From NCBI GenBank assembly GCA_013285505.1, contig CP053450.1, positions 728,796 through 792,795 of the forward strand: a stretch of DNA of 64,000 nt. The letters are read 5' to 3'. This stretch comes from Planctomycetota bacterium. Its GTDB lineage: Bacteria > Planctomycetota > Phycisphaerae > Phycisphaerales > UBA1924. The translations under genes and the position numbers were made by a program. The notes under the pieces were generated by a model that worked only from the letters and a program-made list of their open reading frames with translations, made no database searches and had not been told where the DNA came from. Shown here one piece after another: positions 46,519 to 60,108 of this stretch. Positions within the stretch are counted from its first letter, which is position 1. Every line of letters starts with the position of its first letter.

Positions 46519-48892
46519 ATGAAGTCTTACAGCCTGGCTACGGTCGTGGTCGCCGCGAGTCTTGGTCTTTCGGGGGTGGCTTGCGGCCAGTGTGAGCCTG
46601 AGTGGTCGGAGGCGTTTACGCCGGCGCTGTTCGACCTCCTCACGTCCCAACCTGAGGCGGTGGTCTACGACGACGGATCGGGGCCGCGTCTCTTGGTCTC
46701 CGGGATGCAACGATTCGGCGACGATGTCCAGGGGCTGCAGACTTACGACGGCCACGGCTGGACGACGCTCCCGTACCCGGACGCGCCGCCCGGCGTTCTC
46801 TCGCGATTGCGTGCGGTCGGCGGCTCTCGCCCGGCCCGGCTGGTTGTCGCGTTGGAGGACTTCCGTCATTATCTTGAGGATGTCTACATCTACGCGGACG
46901 GCCAATGGATGGCGACCTCACTGCTCGAGGGCTCCGGGTATGTGCAGCAGGCCGTGGGCATCGAACCGGGCCCTGATCCCGACTCTGGGGAGATCTACGT
47001 CGCTGGCGATTTCACGATCAGCCCGGGGCGTTATGCGCTCGTCATGCGCTGGGACGGCACCGCGTGGGCGGCGCTGGACGACACGGACTCGCCCTCGACG
47101 GCGTACGACCTGGTTTGGTTCGACGATGGCACCGGGCCGGCGCTCTATGTGTCGGTGTCCTCGTCGATTGACGGCGTGGACGTGCAGGGCGTGGATCGGT
47201 GGGACGGCACCGCGTGGGAGGAGGTCGGCGGCGGATGTCCCGCGGTGTCGGCCCCGAAGCTGGCGGTCTACGACGACGGCTCCGGGCCCGCGCTCTGGGC
47301 CCTCAACAGCGATGCGACGGTACTCGCCAAGTGGGACGGCGCCGAATGGACCGCCTACCCGCTCAGCTGGTTCGCCGGCCGACGCGCTTTCTCGCCGCCG
47401 ACGTCGGCGGAGAACGCTGCCTGGTCTGGTCCACCTCCGGCCGGGAGGACGGGGCGATCTGGCGATGGAACGGCGTCGAACGCGAACGGGTCGCGGGCGT
47501 CGAGGGGGGGGCATCAGCGCCCTTGTCGCCGACGATGCCGGCGACTTCGGCGGCGGGCTCATCGCGATCGGAACGTTCAACCTTGCGGGCGGCGTCCCGG
47601 CCGCCGGCGTTGCGCGATGGGACGGCCGGGCCTGGCATCCCCTTGCCAGCCAGGAAACCGGCAACGGTGCGCCCGGCGCGGGCGCGTTGCTCTCGGTGGG
47701 CGACGAGGGGGGCGAGTCGCTCGGCGGGCGGCTGTTTGTCTCCACGCAGAAGGCCGGGGGCGTTCCCAGCGGGGGGCTAGTGGCCTGGGACGGCGCGTCC
47801 TGGGAGGCGATGGGCCCTCCCGGCGACTGGACCCTTTGGGCCCACGAACTGGCGTTCGGCGACATCGGCGACGGGCCGCGCGTCTTCGCGGCCGGTGATG
47901 TGCATGACTCCCAGAGCGCATACCACGTTGTGGCCGCGTGGGACGGTGCGGGGTGGTCCACGATCGCCGACGGCATGAATTACGATGCCTACGCGTTGGA
48001 GTTCGGCGCGATGGACGGCGGCGAGCCCACGCTGTACGTCGGCGGTCATTTCACGCGATCTTTCGGTGATGTGTACAACTTCGTCGCCGCGATCACTTCG
48101 AGCGGCCTGACCCCTCTGGGTGACGGCATCCCCTCGCAATGGCCGATCGCCACCTACGTGTACACCCTCCGCCTGCACGATGACGGTTCTGGCACGGCTC
48201 TCTACGCGGGCGGCTACCTCTCCCGCGTCGTGGAGGAACTCGGCGAGGGTGTCGTGCGTTGGAACGGCTCGGCCTGGGAGCCGGTGGGCGGGCCGCTGGA
48301 CGACCGCGTCCCCTTGGTCAGTTCCCTGTGCTCTACCGACCTCGGTGACGGGCTCCGGCTCTACGCTGGCGGCAAGTTCGAGGGAGTCGATCGGGCGTTG
48401 CACAACGTCGCGGTGTGGGACGGTGCGACCTGGTCGCCGCTCGGCGACGGCCTGCCGCACCAGGTTCATACGCTCGCCCGGATCGAGACGCCCGAGGGAC
48501 CGCGCCTGGGGGCGACGGTCGCGATCGGCGTGGAGGACCTGCCGGCCGAGACGCTCTATCTCTGGGACGGTGCGGCCTGGAGCCCCTTCGGCGCGGTCAG
48601 TGACGACTCCGCAATATGGGTCGCCCAGGCGCACCACGAGGACGGGGCCATCTACCTCAGCGGCAACTTTCGCCAGGTGGCCGGCGTGCCCAGCGAGGGG
48701 ATCGCCCGGTACGGGTGTGCTACGGCGTGTGGTGCGGATTTGAACGGTGACGGGGTGGTCGACACGCGTGACGTGCTGGCGTTTCTAAGTCTCTGGGCCG
48801 CCGGGGACGAGGCCGCGGACATCAACGAGGATGGGATTGTGGATACGCGCGACGTGCTGGCGTTCCTGAATCTGTGGAACGCCGGGTGCTGA
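46519..48892 (+). CDS. Large exported propeller-like protein with GC-type dockerin-like tail (paralogue 2), two frameshifts
   Basis: The ATG at 46519 follows GGGGA at a 5-base spacing. It opens MKSYSLATVVVAASLGLSGV, with the signal peptide ending ACGQ and the mature start CEPEWSEAFTPALF. It follows the same repeat plan as the neighbour. Breaks near 47380 and at the eight-G run near 47505 are needed to keep alignment (WFAGR to ADVGGERC, then GVEGG to ISALVADDAGDF). The tail matches paralogue 1 closely (DINEDGIVDTRDVLAFLNLW and end NAGC). About 790 residues. The paralogues differ mostly in the middle blades. Confidence 0.86.
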
Positions 48893-48971
48893 CGGCCGTT
48901 CCGCGGCGGTGACTGCCGCGTTGATGGTGGTTTGGCCGATAGACGTGTGCAGACCACACGGAGTATCAGTC

Positions 48972-51317
48972 ATGGGGAATTCACCGCGTAGGGCGTGGAT
49001 GATGGTCGGGGCGGCTTCGCTTTGCATGGCCGCGGGCGTGGCGGGACAATGCGAGCCCGGCTGGAACGGGATCTTTACTCCGACGGTCTTCAACGGGCGC
49101 GTCGAGGGTGGGGTCGTCTACCGTGGCCCGGAGGGTGCGGATCTGGTCGTGCATGGCCCGTTTCGCTGGGACGGCGGCGGTTCTGACTACACGTTGGCGG
49201 CATGGAACGGTCGTGATTGGCGAGAAATGTCCAGCGGATTTCGCGTCGGCAGCACGGTCGTGTACGCCGATCCGTATCGCTCGCCGGGCCGAATCATCGT
49301 CGGGCGGACCTCCGACGATATAGGAATCTACGAAGACGGACACTGGACATGGGTGGAACCCCCTGTCTCACGAGGCTCGTTCTACACCGCGCTGACCGGG
49401 CCCGATGGGCAGTCTGACGACATCTACCTCGGCGGCTCGATCTACGACCCCGACCGGGTCTCGATGCTGTTTCGGCACGACGGAGAGGAATGGACCGACC
49501 TCGGGCGCGGGTTCGGAAGATCGATCACCGACATGGAGTGGTTCGACGACGGGTCCGGCGTGAAGCTCTACGCGACCGGTCAGCCGCCGAGCTACGGCGA
49601 CCCGGACGAGCTGTTCGGGTTCGCTCGGCTCAATGACGGGCAATGGGAGGTGGTTGCGCCCGAGCGGATGACACGGCCGATTCATTTGTGCGCACACGAC
49701 GACGGATCGGGGCCGCGGCTCTTCGGCATGAACTACGACGTGCTGACTTCGTGGGATGGGCACACGTGGAGCGAGTACGAACTGACCGAGTACACGGAGA
49801 CCGAGCTTGCCTCGTTTGTTTCGGTGGCGGTCAACGGCAGGCAGGAGTTGGTCTGGGGCGGCAACAGCGGGCAAGACGACATCGGCCGGGTGTGGCGGTG
49901 GACCGGCTCGTCCGACGAACTCGTCGGTGAGGCCGATGGCGAGATCGATGCGATCATCGCCGATACCACCGGAGAACTCGGCGGAGGTCTGTTCGCGGTG
50001 GGTGACTTCAGGCATATCAACGGCGTCCCGGCGCTCAACGTCGCGCAGTGGGACGGGGTCGAGTGGCGGGCGGCCGGCACGGAAGAGCAGGGGAACGGCG
50101 CTCGCTCACCCAGTCGTGTTCTCGCGGTCGGTCCCGATGCGGGGCCCCGATTTGCCAACCGGGTCTTTGTCGCGGGCGCGTGGGACGCCGGCGGCGAGGA
50201 CTGCGGCGGTTTTGCGACCTGGGACGGCTCGGAGTGGGAGTGCATCGGCAACGGGGGCTTTCAGAACTTTGGGGTCCGGCACATGATCCACACCGAGTGG
50301 GACGGCCGCGAACGGATCATCGTTGCCGGACGCGTCGGGCCAACCTTCCGCGACAACGGGGTCGCGATGTGGGATGGGGAGTCGTGGGAGTACATCCCCA
50401 GCCCCTTCCAGCCGACGAGCCACCACATCAGTGCGTTTGCCATCGGTGAGTTGGACGGGCAAAGGGTCATGGTTCTGGGCAGCGGGCTCAATGGCTACGA
50501 GGTGAGCGGCGGTTTGTTCGTGTTTGACGGCCAGTCTTGGACTCGGTTCGGGAAGGGTTTCGACGAGCCCCCGGGTTCCGCGGTGTTCTTTGACGACGGG
50601 GCGGGGTCGCAGCTCTACGTCGCCGGGCGGTTCACCAAGGCGGGCGGACGATCGGTGACGCACGCCGCGAGGTGGGACGGTCGCCGCTGGCATCCGGTGG
50701 GGGAGGGGCTCCTCTACAACGGCTACCCGCAGGGCGGTTCGCTGCGGGTGTTGGATACCGGAGAGGGGCCTCGTCTCTATGTCCATGGCCGGATCACACA
50801 TTCGGGCGGGACGAGGCTGTACAACGTCGGCGTGTGGGACGGCAGCGCCTGGAGGCCGGTCGGAACAAACCTGGCCAGTTGGCCGCCGACCCAGCTCTTT
50901 ACGCTGGACACCGCCGACGGCACGGTTCTCGCGGCGATCGCGCCGCTGAACGACGATGGTGTCTTCGTCCACCGCATCATGGTCAGACCGGGCCAGCAGT
51001 GGCAGACGCTCGCCGACGGGTTCAATGCCGCGATTTGGAGTGCCGGGGTCTCGCCCACCAACCCGCGTTCGTTCTACCTCGGGGGTGAGTTCTCGCGCAT
51101 CGGCGAGACGCCGTCGGACGGCTTTGCGGAGTACATCCCGGCGTTGCGGCTGTGCGAGGCGGACTTCGACTGCGACGGTGTTCGCGATACACGCGACGTG
51201 GTCGAGTATGTCGGGGCGTGGGCGGCGGGTGAACCACGCGCGGATATCGACGGCGACGGTCAGGTCGAGCAGATCGATTTCATCCTGTTTCTTGCGGATT
51301 GGCGGTTCGGCTGCTGA
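48972..51317 (+). CDS. Large exported propeller-like protein with GC-type dockerin-like tail (paralogue 3)
   Basis: 781 residues from ATG 48972. It opens MGNSPRRAWMMVGAASLCMA, with the signal peptide ending VAGQ and the mature start CEPGWNGIFTPTVF, as in paralogues 1 and 2. Blades contain VAQWDGVEWRAAGT and VAMWDGESWEYIP. Its tail has diverged (DFDCDGVRDTRDVVEYVGAW and DIDGDGQVEQIDFILFLADW) and ends RFGC, so it is the oldest split of the three. No frameshift. Three consecutive copies suggest tandem duplication with divergence of the ligand-facing blades. Confidence 0.88.
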   Translation: MGNSPRRAWMMVGAASLCMAAGVAGQCEPGWNGIFTPTVFNGRVEGGVVYRGPEGADLVVHGPFRWDGGGSDYTLAAWNGRDWREMSSGFRVGSTVVYADPYRSPGRIIVGRTSDDIGIYEDGHWTWVEPPVSRGSFYTALTGPDGQSDDIYLGGSIYDPDRVSMLFRHDGEEWTDLGRGFGRSITDMEWFDDGSGVKLYATGQPPSYGDPDELFGFARLNDGQWEVVAPERMTRPIHLCAHDDGSGPRLFGMNYDVLTSWDGHTWSEYELTEYTETELASFVSVAVNGRQELVWGGNSGQDDIGRVWRWTGSSDELVGEADGEIDAIIADTTGELGGGLFAVGDFRHINGVPALNVAQWDGVEWRAAGTEEQGNGARSPSRVLAVGPDAGPRFANRVFVAGAWDAGGEDCGGFATWDGSEWECIGNGGFQNFGVRHMIHTEWDGRERIIVAGRVGPTFRDNGVAMWDGESWEYIPSPFQPTSHHISAFAIGELDGQRVMVLGSGLNGYEVSGGLFVFDGQSWTRFGKGFDEPPGSAVFFDDGAGSQLYVAGRFTKAGGRSVTHAARWDGRRWHPVGEGLLYNGYPQGGSLRVLDTGEGPRLYVHGRITHSGGTRLYNVGVWDGSAWRPVGTNLASWPPTQLFTLDTADGTVLAAIAPLNDDGVFVHRIMVRPGQQWQTLADGFNAAIWSAGVSPTNPRSFYLGGEFSRIGETPSDGFAEYIPALRLCEADFDCDGVRDTRDVVEYVGAWAAGEPRADIDGDGQVEQIDFILFLADWRFGC

Positions 51318-51344
51318 GCGCGCCGCGGCCGATACTCTGTCACT

Positions 51345-52397
51345 ATGCGATCCGGCCGATTCCAACACGTTCTGGCGTGGATGCTCCATCTGGTGATGGT
51401 GGTGCTCGCGTGCGCGTGGATTGCGGGGCGGGCTTTCAGCGATCGCTTCGGCTGGAGCCAGCCGGTCTCGTGGATCCCTCCGGCGGTGCTCGCGGCACCA
51501 GTGTGGGCCGCGGTCGTCGTGACTGGGTGGCGGGCCCGGCGGCGTCGGCGACGTGAACGAGCGACCGGGCGAGTGCCCGCGCGCTCGATCGTGGGATCGA
51601 TCGTACTTGGGGCGGGTGTTCTGTTTGCCGGTGTGTCGCTCGCTCACCTGCTCTGTGTCGAGCTCGGGCTGCACCGGCTTGCGCGCCGGGCACCCACGGC
51701 GGGCGAAGTCTCGATCCGGCTGGTGTTCTGGAATCAGGCGGGGCATCGCGCGGGGGATCTCGGACCGGTGTTTGTGCCGCTGGAGCCGACGGTGCTGGTG
51801 CTGGCCAACCGGCACAGCGACAGCTCGACCGGCGAAGTTGCGCGCGCATTTGCGGAGACCGGCCCCGTGCACGCGGCGGTGGGCTGGCCGTTCGATGTGT
51901 TCAGCCGGCTGCCGGTGCGGCGGTGGGCGAGCACGTCACTGGGGCTGGAGGGGAGATCGCGGGCTGCGAACGACTCGTCGCAGCGTGATTCGGGCTGGGC
52001 GGCGTGGTATGAGCTGGAGACGGCGGGCGGGACGCTGGTGGTGTGGGCGATCGATCTGCCGTCGGATCCGCGCGCGCACCGGGTGCCGCTGGCTAGAGAG
52101 GCCGGGCGCACGCTGGCGTCGTGGAGCGGCGCGGTGCGTGTGCGTGAGGATGACGGGTACCGCTACGAAAAGGCGGAGCGGCCGGGGTTCCCGGTGCCGG
52201 ATGTTGTCGTGGGGGACTTCAACATCCCGCGGGGGAGCGCTTCGCTCGGGGTGTTCCTGGAGGAGGCAGGGGCGGCGGGGATGCGGGACGCGTTTGACGC
52301 GGCCGGGTCCGGCTGGCGGCGGACGTGGCCTCGCGAGTGGCCGGTGTGGGCGATTGATCACTGTTTCGTCGGTGAGGGGGTGCGCGCGCTCCTTTGA
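51345..52397 (+). CDS. Membrane-anchored endonuclease/exonuclease/phosphatase-family protein
   Basis: 350 residues. Three hydrophobic segments lie within residues 1-115 (HVLAWMLHLVMVVLACAWIA, PPAVLAAPVWAAVVVTGW, SIVLGAGVLFAGVSLAHLL). The C-terminal domain (about 125-350) has an EEP-like order: SIRLVFWNQAGHR for the first core strand, VVVGDFNIPRGS (GDFN motif) and WAIDHCFVGEG (the IDH catalytic motif). The early ExxR-type glutamate of the family is not obvious, so catalysis is uncertain. It may act on phosphodiesters or phosphoinositide-like substrates outside or at the membrane. The gene begins 27 bases after paralogue 3. Confidence 0.78.
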   Translation: MRSGRFQHVLAWMLHLVMVVLACAWIAGRAFSDRFGWSQPVSWIPPAVLAAPVWAAVVVTGWRARRRRRRERATGRVPARSIVGSIVLGAGVLFAGVSLAHLLCVELGLHRLARRAPTAGEVSIRLVFWNQAGHRAGDLGPVFVPLEPTVLVLANRHSDSSTGEVARAFAETGPVHAAVGWPFDVFSRLPVRRWASTSLGLEGRSRAANDSSQRDSGWAAWYELETAGGTLVVWAIDLPSDPRAHRVPLAREAGRTLASWSGAVRVREDDGYRYEKAERPGFPVPDVVVGDFNIPRGSASLGVFLEEAGAAGMRDAFDAAGSGWRRTWPREWPVWAIDHCFVGEGVRALL

Positions 52398-52509
52398 GAC
52401 GCGAGATCCGGGTGTCGGCGGGCACCGGGTGCTGGTGGTGGAGTGTGCGCGGGACGGGCGTTGATGCGAGGTGTGTGAGGGGTGTGTTGGAAGCGTGCAG
52501 AACGCACGC

Positions 52510-55052
52510 TCATCCCGCCCGCTGCTGGGCGTCCGTCACGGCCCGTACGGCGTCGATGAGCCCGAGGTGGGAGTAGGCCTGCGGGTGGTTGCCCAGCGCC
52601 AGGCCGGAGTCGGGGTCCCACTCTTCGCTCATGAGGCCCGTTGGGCCGGCGAGCCCTACGTAGGCGTCAAGCAGGTCGCGTGCCTGGTCGAGGCGACCGA
52701 TCGCGGCGAGCGACTGGATGAGCCACGCGGTGCAGATGTTGAAGGTGCCCTCGACGCCCGGCAGGCCGTCCTCGCAGCGGTAGCGGTAGACACCGTGCTT
52801 GACGCGGAGTTCGCGTTCGACCGCGTCAACGGTGCGGACGAAGCGGTCGTCGCGCGGGTCGATCATGCCGGAGAGGCCGATGGTCAGGACGGAGGCGTCC
52901 ATCTCTGCGCTGTCGTAGGCGCCGACGAAGCTCTTGTGATGGTCCGACCAGCCGTGCTCGAGGACCTCTTCGCGGATGGTGTCGGCCAGCTCGAGCAGAT
53001 CGGGCCGCTCCTTTCCGAGGAGGTGGTCGGAGATCTCGGCGGCTCTGGTGGCGGTGAGCCAGCACATGGCCTTGGTGTGGACGTGGTGCCGGCGCGGGCC
53101 GCGGATCTCCCAGATGCCGCTGTCCGGCTCGCCCCAGCGTGCCCGGACGGCGGCGACCATGGCGGAGACGAGGCGCCAGTGCTGGCTGGAGAGCGGGGCT
53201 CCGCGATCGGCCATGACGGCGACGAGGTCAACGACGGGGCCGAAGACGTCGAGCTGGACCTGCAGGGCGGCGGAGTTGCCGACGCGGACGGGTCGTGACC
53301 CGGCGTAGCCCGCGGCCTCGCCGATCTCTCCCTCGGGCCCGAGCCGGCCGCCGCCGACGGTGTAGATGGGCGCGAGCCGGTCGGGCGCTGACGCACGACT
53401 CGACGACGCCGAGAAGCCAGTCGAGCAGGGCGAGCCCCTCGCCGATCGAGCCGAGCCGGGCCAGGGAGGTGGCGCTCATGGAGGCGTCGCGTGGCCAGCA
53501 GAAGCGGTAGTCCCAGTTGCGCACGCCGCCGATGGTCTCGGGGAGGCTCGTGGTTCCCGCGGCCGCGATGGCGCCGGTGGGTCCGTGGCAGAGCCGCCTT
53601 GAGCACCAGGGCGCTGCGTGCGACGGCTTGGCGGTGCAGGTCGGGGAGGTCGAGTCTTTCGGCCCAGTTGCAGAAGAGGTCGGCGCTCTGGCGTCGCCGT
53701 TCCGGCTCGGGCAGGATGGTGGGGCGCAGGGAGCCGGTGCCGTAGCGCAGCTCGAGGGTGACGGGGCCTTTCGAGAGGTCTACCTCGGCGAAGGCGGTCT
53801 GGTGCTGGGCTTCGCGCTCGATGTTCCAGTCCACGCCGGGTGCGCGCAGCACGAGCGGGTCGAGCGAGCCCTCGACCTCGAGCCCGTCGGGCCTGACGAG
53901 CAGTGCGGTTGGGGCGCGTCCGAAGTCGAGCCTGGGGGCGTAGGTGATGACGGCGCGGCCGGTGCCCTCGAGCACACGGATCAGGTCGACGCGTCCTGCG
54001 CGCTGCACGGCGCGGCCGTTGGAGGCGTCGAGGTAGTCGGTGACGCGCACATCGGACCACTCGGTCACGAGCACGAGGCTGTCACCGTCGTAGCGCTGCG
54101 CCGGGGCGGTTTCGCCGGAGACGGGGCGGACGCCGAAGACGCCGGTGCCGGGGCCGCCGACGAGGTCGGCGAAGATGGGCTGCGAGTCGATGCGTGAGGC
54201 GCAGAACCAGCAGATGTCGGCGTCGGGCGAGACGATGGCGACGGTCCGGAGGTCGCTGAGCATGCTGAGGGATTGGATGGGGACGGCCCCGGCGCCGCCG
54301 AGCCAGGCGGTGCGGATCTCGGCCAGGAGCGCGAGGAGCCTGGCGACCTCGTCGACGGACTCGACGCGGAAGGGCGCGGCCGAGTCGCCGGGGCCGACCT
54401 TGACGCCGATGTCCGGTCCGTGGAGGGTGCGGAAGGCGTCCTCGTCGGTCACGTCGTCCCCGATGAAGAGCGTGGCGGTCGCGCCGACGCGTTGGCGGAT
54501 GGTGTCCAGGGCGGTGCCCTTGTCGGTGGGGACGACGCCGAGTTCTACGACCTTCTTGCCGTGCTTGGTGAACACCGCGTCGATGGCGGCGGGGCCGGCC
54601 ATGACCCGGTCGAGCGCGTGGCGGGCGGCGTCGGCGTCGGCATTGCGGAAGTGCAGGGCGACGCTCGCGGGCTTGCGTTCGATGGTGAGTCCGTCGGCGT
54701 GCGCGGCGATGGACTCCAGCTCCGCCCCGATCCGTTCCCGGAGTTCGACGGCTTCCGGCGGGAGATCGACCGCGAAGTTCAGGTCGAACTCGCTGCCGTG
54801 GCTGCCGACCAAGTGCACATCGTCCGGCGAGCCGGTGAGCGTGGAGAGGTCGCGCAGCGCCCTCCCGGACACCACCGCGGCGTGGGTCTTCGGCAGGGAG
54901 GCGAGCTGCCGCATCGCGACGATCGCCTCGCGGCACGGGAGCGCGTCGTCGGGGTTGGCGACGATGGGGGCGAGGGTGCCGTCGTAGTCGGAGGCGACCA
55001 GGAGCACAGGCGTGCGCGCCAGTTGTTCGATCCGTTCCTGCAGTATGGTCAT
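52510..55052 (-). CDS. Trehalose-phosphatase fused to a GH15 trehalase/glucoamylase-like domain, two frameshifts
   Basis: The N-terminal 240 residues are an OtsB domain: ASDYDGTLAPIVANPD (DxDGT), VVSGRALRDLS and FIGDDVTDEDAFRTL. The remaining 600 residues are a GH15-like domain: SLSMLSDLRTVAIVSPDADI and CWFCASRIDSQPIFADLV, then WDYRFCWPRDASM (general acid region), WLTATRAAEI, and the signature LMSEEWDPDSGLALGNHPQA. Breaks lie near 53590 and 53395. About 847 residues. One polypeptide would dephosphorylate trehalose-6-phosphate and perhaps hydrolyse trehalose or an alpha-glucan. It follows otsA with a 4-base overlap (ATGA). Bacterial GH15 proteins of this type are often trehalases. Confidence 0.9.
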
Positions 55053-56452
55053 GCGTCTTGGTCTCCGCGGAGCGCCCCGAGAAACCTCGCGGCCCAGTCG
55101 TACAGGTCGTAGGAGTGCACGGCGTTGCGGAGCGAGCGCATCCTGCGGCGTTGTTCGGCGGGCGGCATCGTCAGCGCCGTCTGGACCGCCTTTGCCATGC
55201 CGTCGATGTCGAACGGGTTGACCAGCACGGCCTGGCGGAGTTCGTTGGCCGCGCCGGCAAACTCGCTGAGCAGCAGCACGCCGGTCCCGTCGATTCGCGA
55301 GGCGGCGTACTCCTTGGCGATGAGGTTCATGCCGTCGCGGAGCGGGGTCACCATCATGACGTCGGCCGCCATGTAGTAGGCCACGAGGTCCTCGCGCGAC
55401 AGCCTGCGGTGCAGATAGTGCACCGCGACCTGTCCGGGCTCGGCGTACTCGCCGTTGATCCGGCCGACCGCCTGCTCGACCTCGCGACGCAAGCTGGCGT
55501 AGTCGTCAACGTTCTCGCGGCTCGGGACCGCGATCTGCACGAAGCACATGTCCCGGGCGGAGAACTCACCCCGCCGGAGCACCTCCTCGATGGCCCGCAG
55601 GCGCACGTCGATCCCCTTGGTGTAGTCGAGCCTGTCGACGCCGAGGACGAGCTTGCGCTTGGGGCCGAACTTGGCGCGGAGCGAACGCGTCCGCTCGCCG
55701 GCGGACTCAGCGTTGGCGAGGCTCTCGAACTCTTCGATGTCGATGGCGATGGGGAACGGCTGCACACGGATCGTGTGGTCGTCGAGTCGGAGGGTGCACC
55801 CCGAGCCCGTGGCCCGGGTCAGACGGCGCGAGGCGCGGAGGAAGTTCTGGGCCACCGCCCTGGTCTGGAACCCGATGACATCGGAGGCGAGCAGCCCCTC
55901 GAGGACCTCCGCCCGCCAGGGCATGCGCGCGAAGAGTTCGGGCGCCGGGAACGGGATGTGCAGGAAGAACCCGATCCGGAGATCGGCGCGGCGCTGCCTG
56001 AGCATCTTGGGCACGAGCTGCAGGTGGTAGTCGTGGATCCAGACCATCGACCCCGGGCCGACGAGCGGCTCGATCGCGTCGGCGAACTTCTGATTGACCT
56101 CCACGTACGAGCGCCACCACGAGCGGCGGAACCGCGGCGTGCGCAGCACATCGTGGTAGAGCGGCCAGAGCGTGCCGTTGCTGAAGCCCTCGTAGAACCC
56201 TTCGATCTGGCCGGCCGAGAGCGTGACGGGCTTGATGTCCATCCCGTCGTGCCTGAACGCTCTGGAAGAACCGCCCTCACCCCCGGGCCACCCGACCCAC
56301 GAGCCGCCGTGCTTGCGGAGCAGTGGGTGCAGCGCGGCCACGAGGCCGCCCGGGCTGGTCTGCCAGGTGCTGGTGGTGCCACGACGGACCCGCTGCACCG
56401 GCAGGCGGTTGGCCACGATCACCAGTGATCGGTCGTTGTTTGTCGGCGGCAC
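55049..56452 (-). CDS. otsA: Trehalose-6-phosphate synthase
   Basis: 467 residues, GT20. Opens [12 protein letters not shown]; then WVGWPGG, and [15 protein letters not shown] with the substrate-binding HDYH. The donor site has [11 protein letters not shown] and [13 protein letters not shown], and [20 protein letters not shown] lies near the end. It makes trehalose-6-phosphate from UDP- or GDP-glucose and glucose-6-phosphate. The stop overlaps the start of the OtsB-GH15 gene by four bases, so the two enzymes are made in coupled translation. No frameshift. Confidence 0.96.
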   Translation of the reverse strand: MPPTNNDRSLVIVANRLPVQRVRRGTTSTWQTSPGGLVAALHPLLRKHGGSWVGWPGGEGGSSRAFRHDGMDIKPVTLSAGQIEGFYEGFSNGTLWPLYHDVLRTPRFRRSWWRSYVEVNQKFADAIEPLVGPGSMVWIHDYHLQLVPKMLRQRRADLRIGFFLHIPFPAPELFARMPWRAEVLEGLLASDVIGFQTRAVAQNFLRASRRLTRATGSGCTLRLDDHTIRVQPFPIAIDIEEFESLANAESAGERTRSLRAKFGPKRKLVLGVDRLDYTKGIDVRLRAIEEVLRRGEFSARDMCFVQIAVPSRENVDDYASLRREVEQAVGRINGEYAEPGQVAVHYLHRRLSREDLVAYYMAADVMMVTPLRDGMNLIAKEYAASRIDGTGVLLLSEFAGAANELRQAVLVNPFDIDGMAKAVQTALTMPPAEQRRRMRSLRNAVHSYDLYDWAARFLGALRGDQDA

Positions 56453-56546
56453 GGGTGGCCTCGCAAGGCGTGAAACTCGGGGTACCAGTCACACTATGCG
56501 GGGAGACGCGGCGAGCCCAGCCGAACGCGTCAGTATGAAATCGTCC

Positions 56547-56610
56547 TCATTGCTCGTTCCCGGTGAGCTCGGGGACCGAATCCCCGGGGTCGCGGCGATC
56601 ATGGAGCGAT
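56547..56610 (-). pseudogene. Relic of a gmd 3' end
   Basis: On the minus strand, the codons before TGA at 56547-56549 read RDPGDSVPELTGNEQ-stop, against [19 protein letters not shown] at the end of the gmd gene at 60.1 kb. The DNA matches at 31 of 36 bases (56560-56595 with 60122-60157). Upstream of the relic the similarity is lost within about 10 codons. A fragment of a second gmd copy, on the other side of the kinase gene, is the simplest reading. Confidence 0.55.
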
Positions 56611-56664
56611 TGAGGAGGCGTTCTCGTCCCACCATCCTCCGGTCGGTGATAGTCTCCAAGGATC

Positions 56665-60050
<3,386 letters not shown>

Positions 60051-60108
60051 GTGCGGGGGCAGTTGCACTCCGTCGCTGGCGATCCGGACTCTGTACCCCT
60101 CTGATCCG

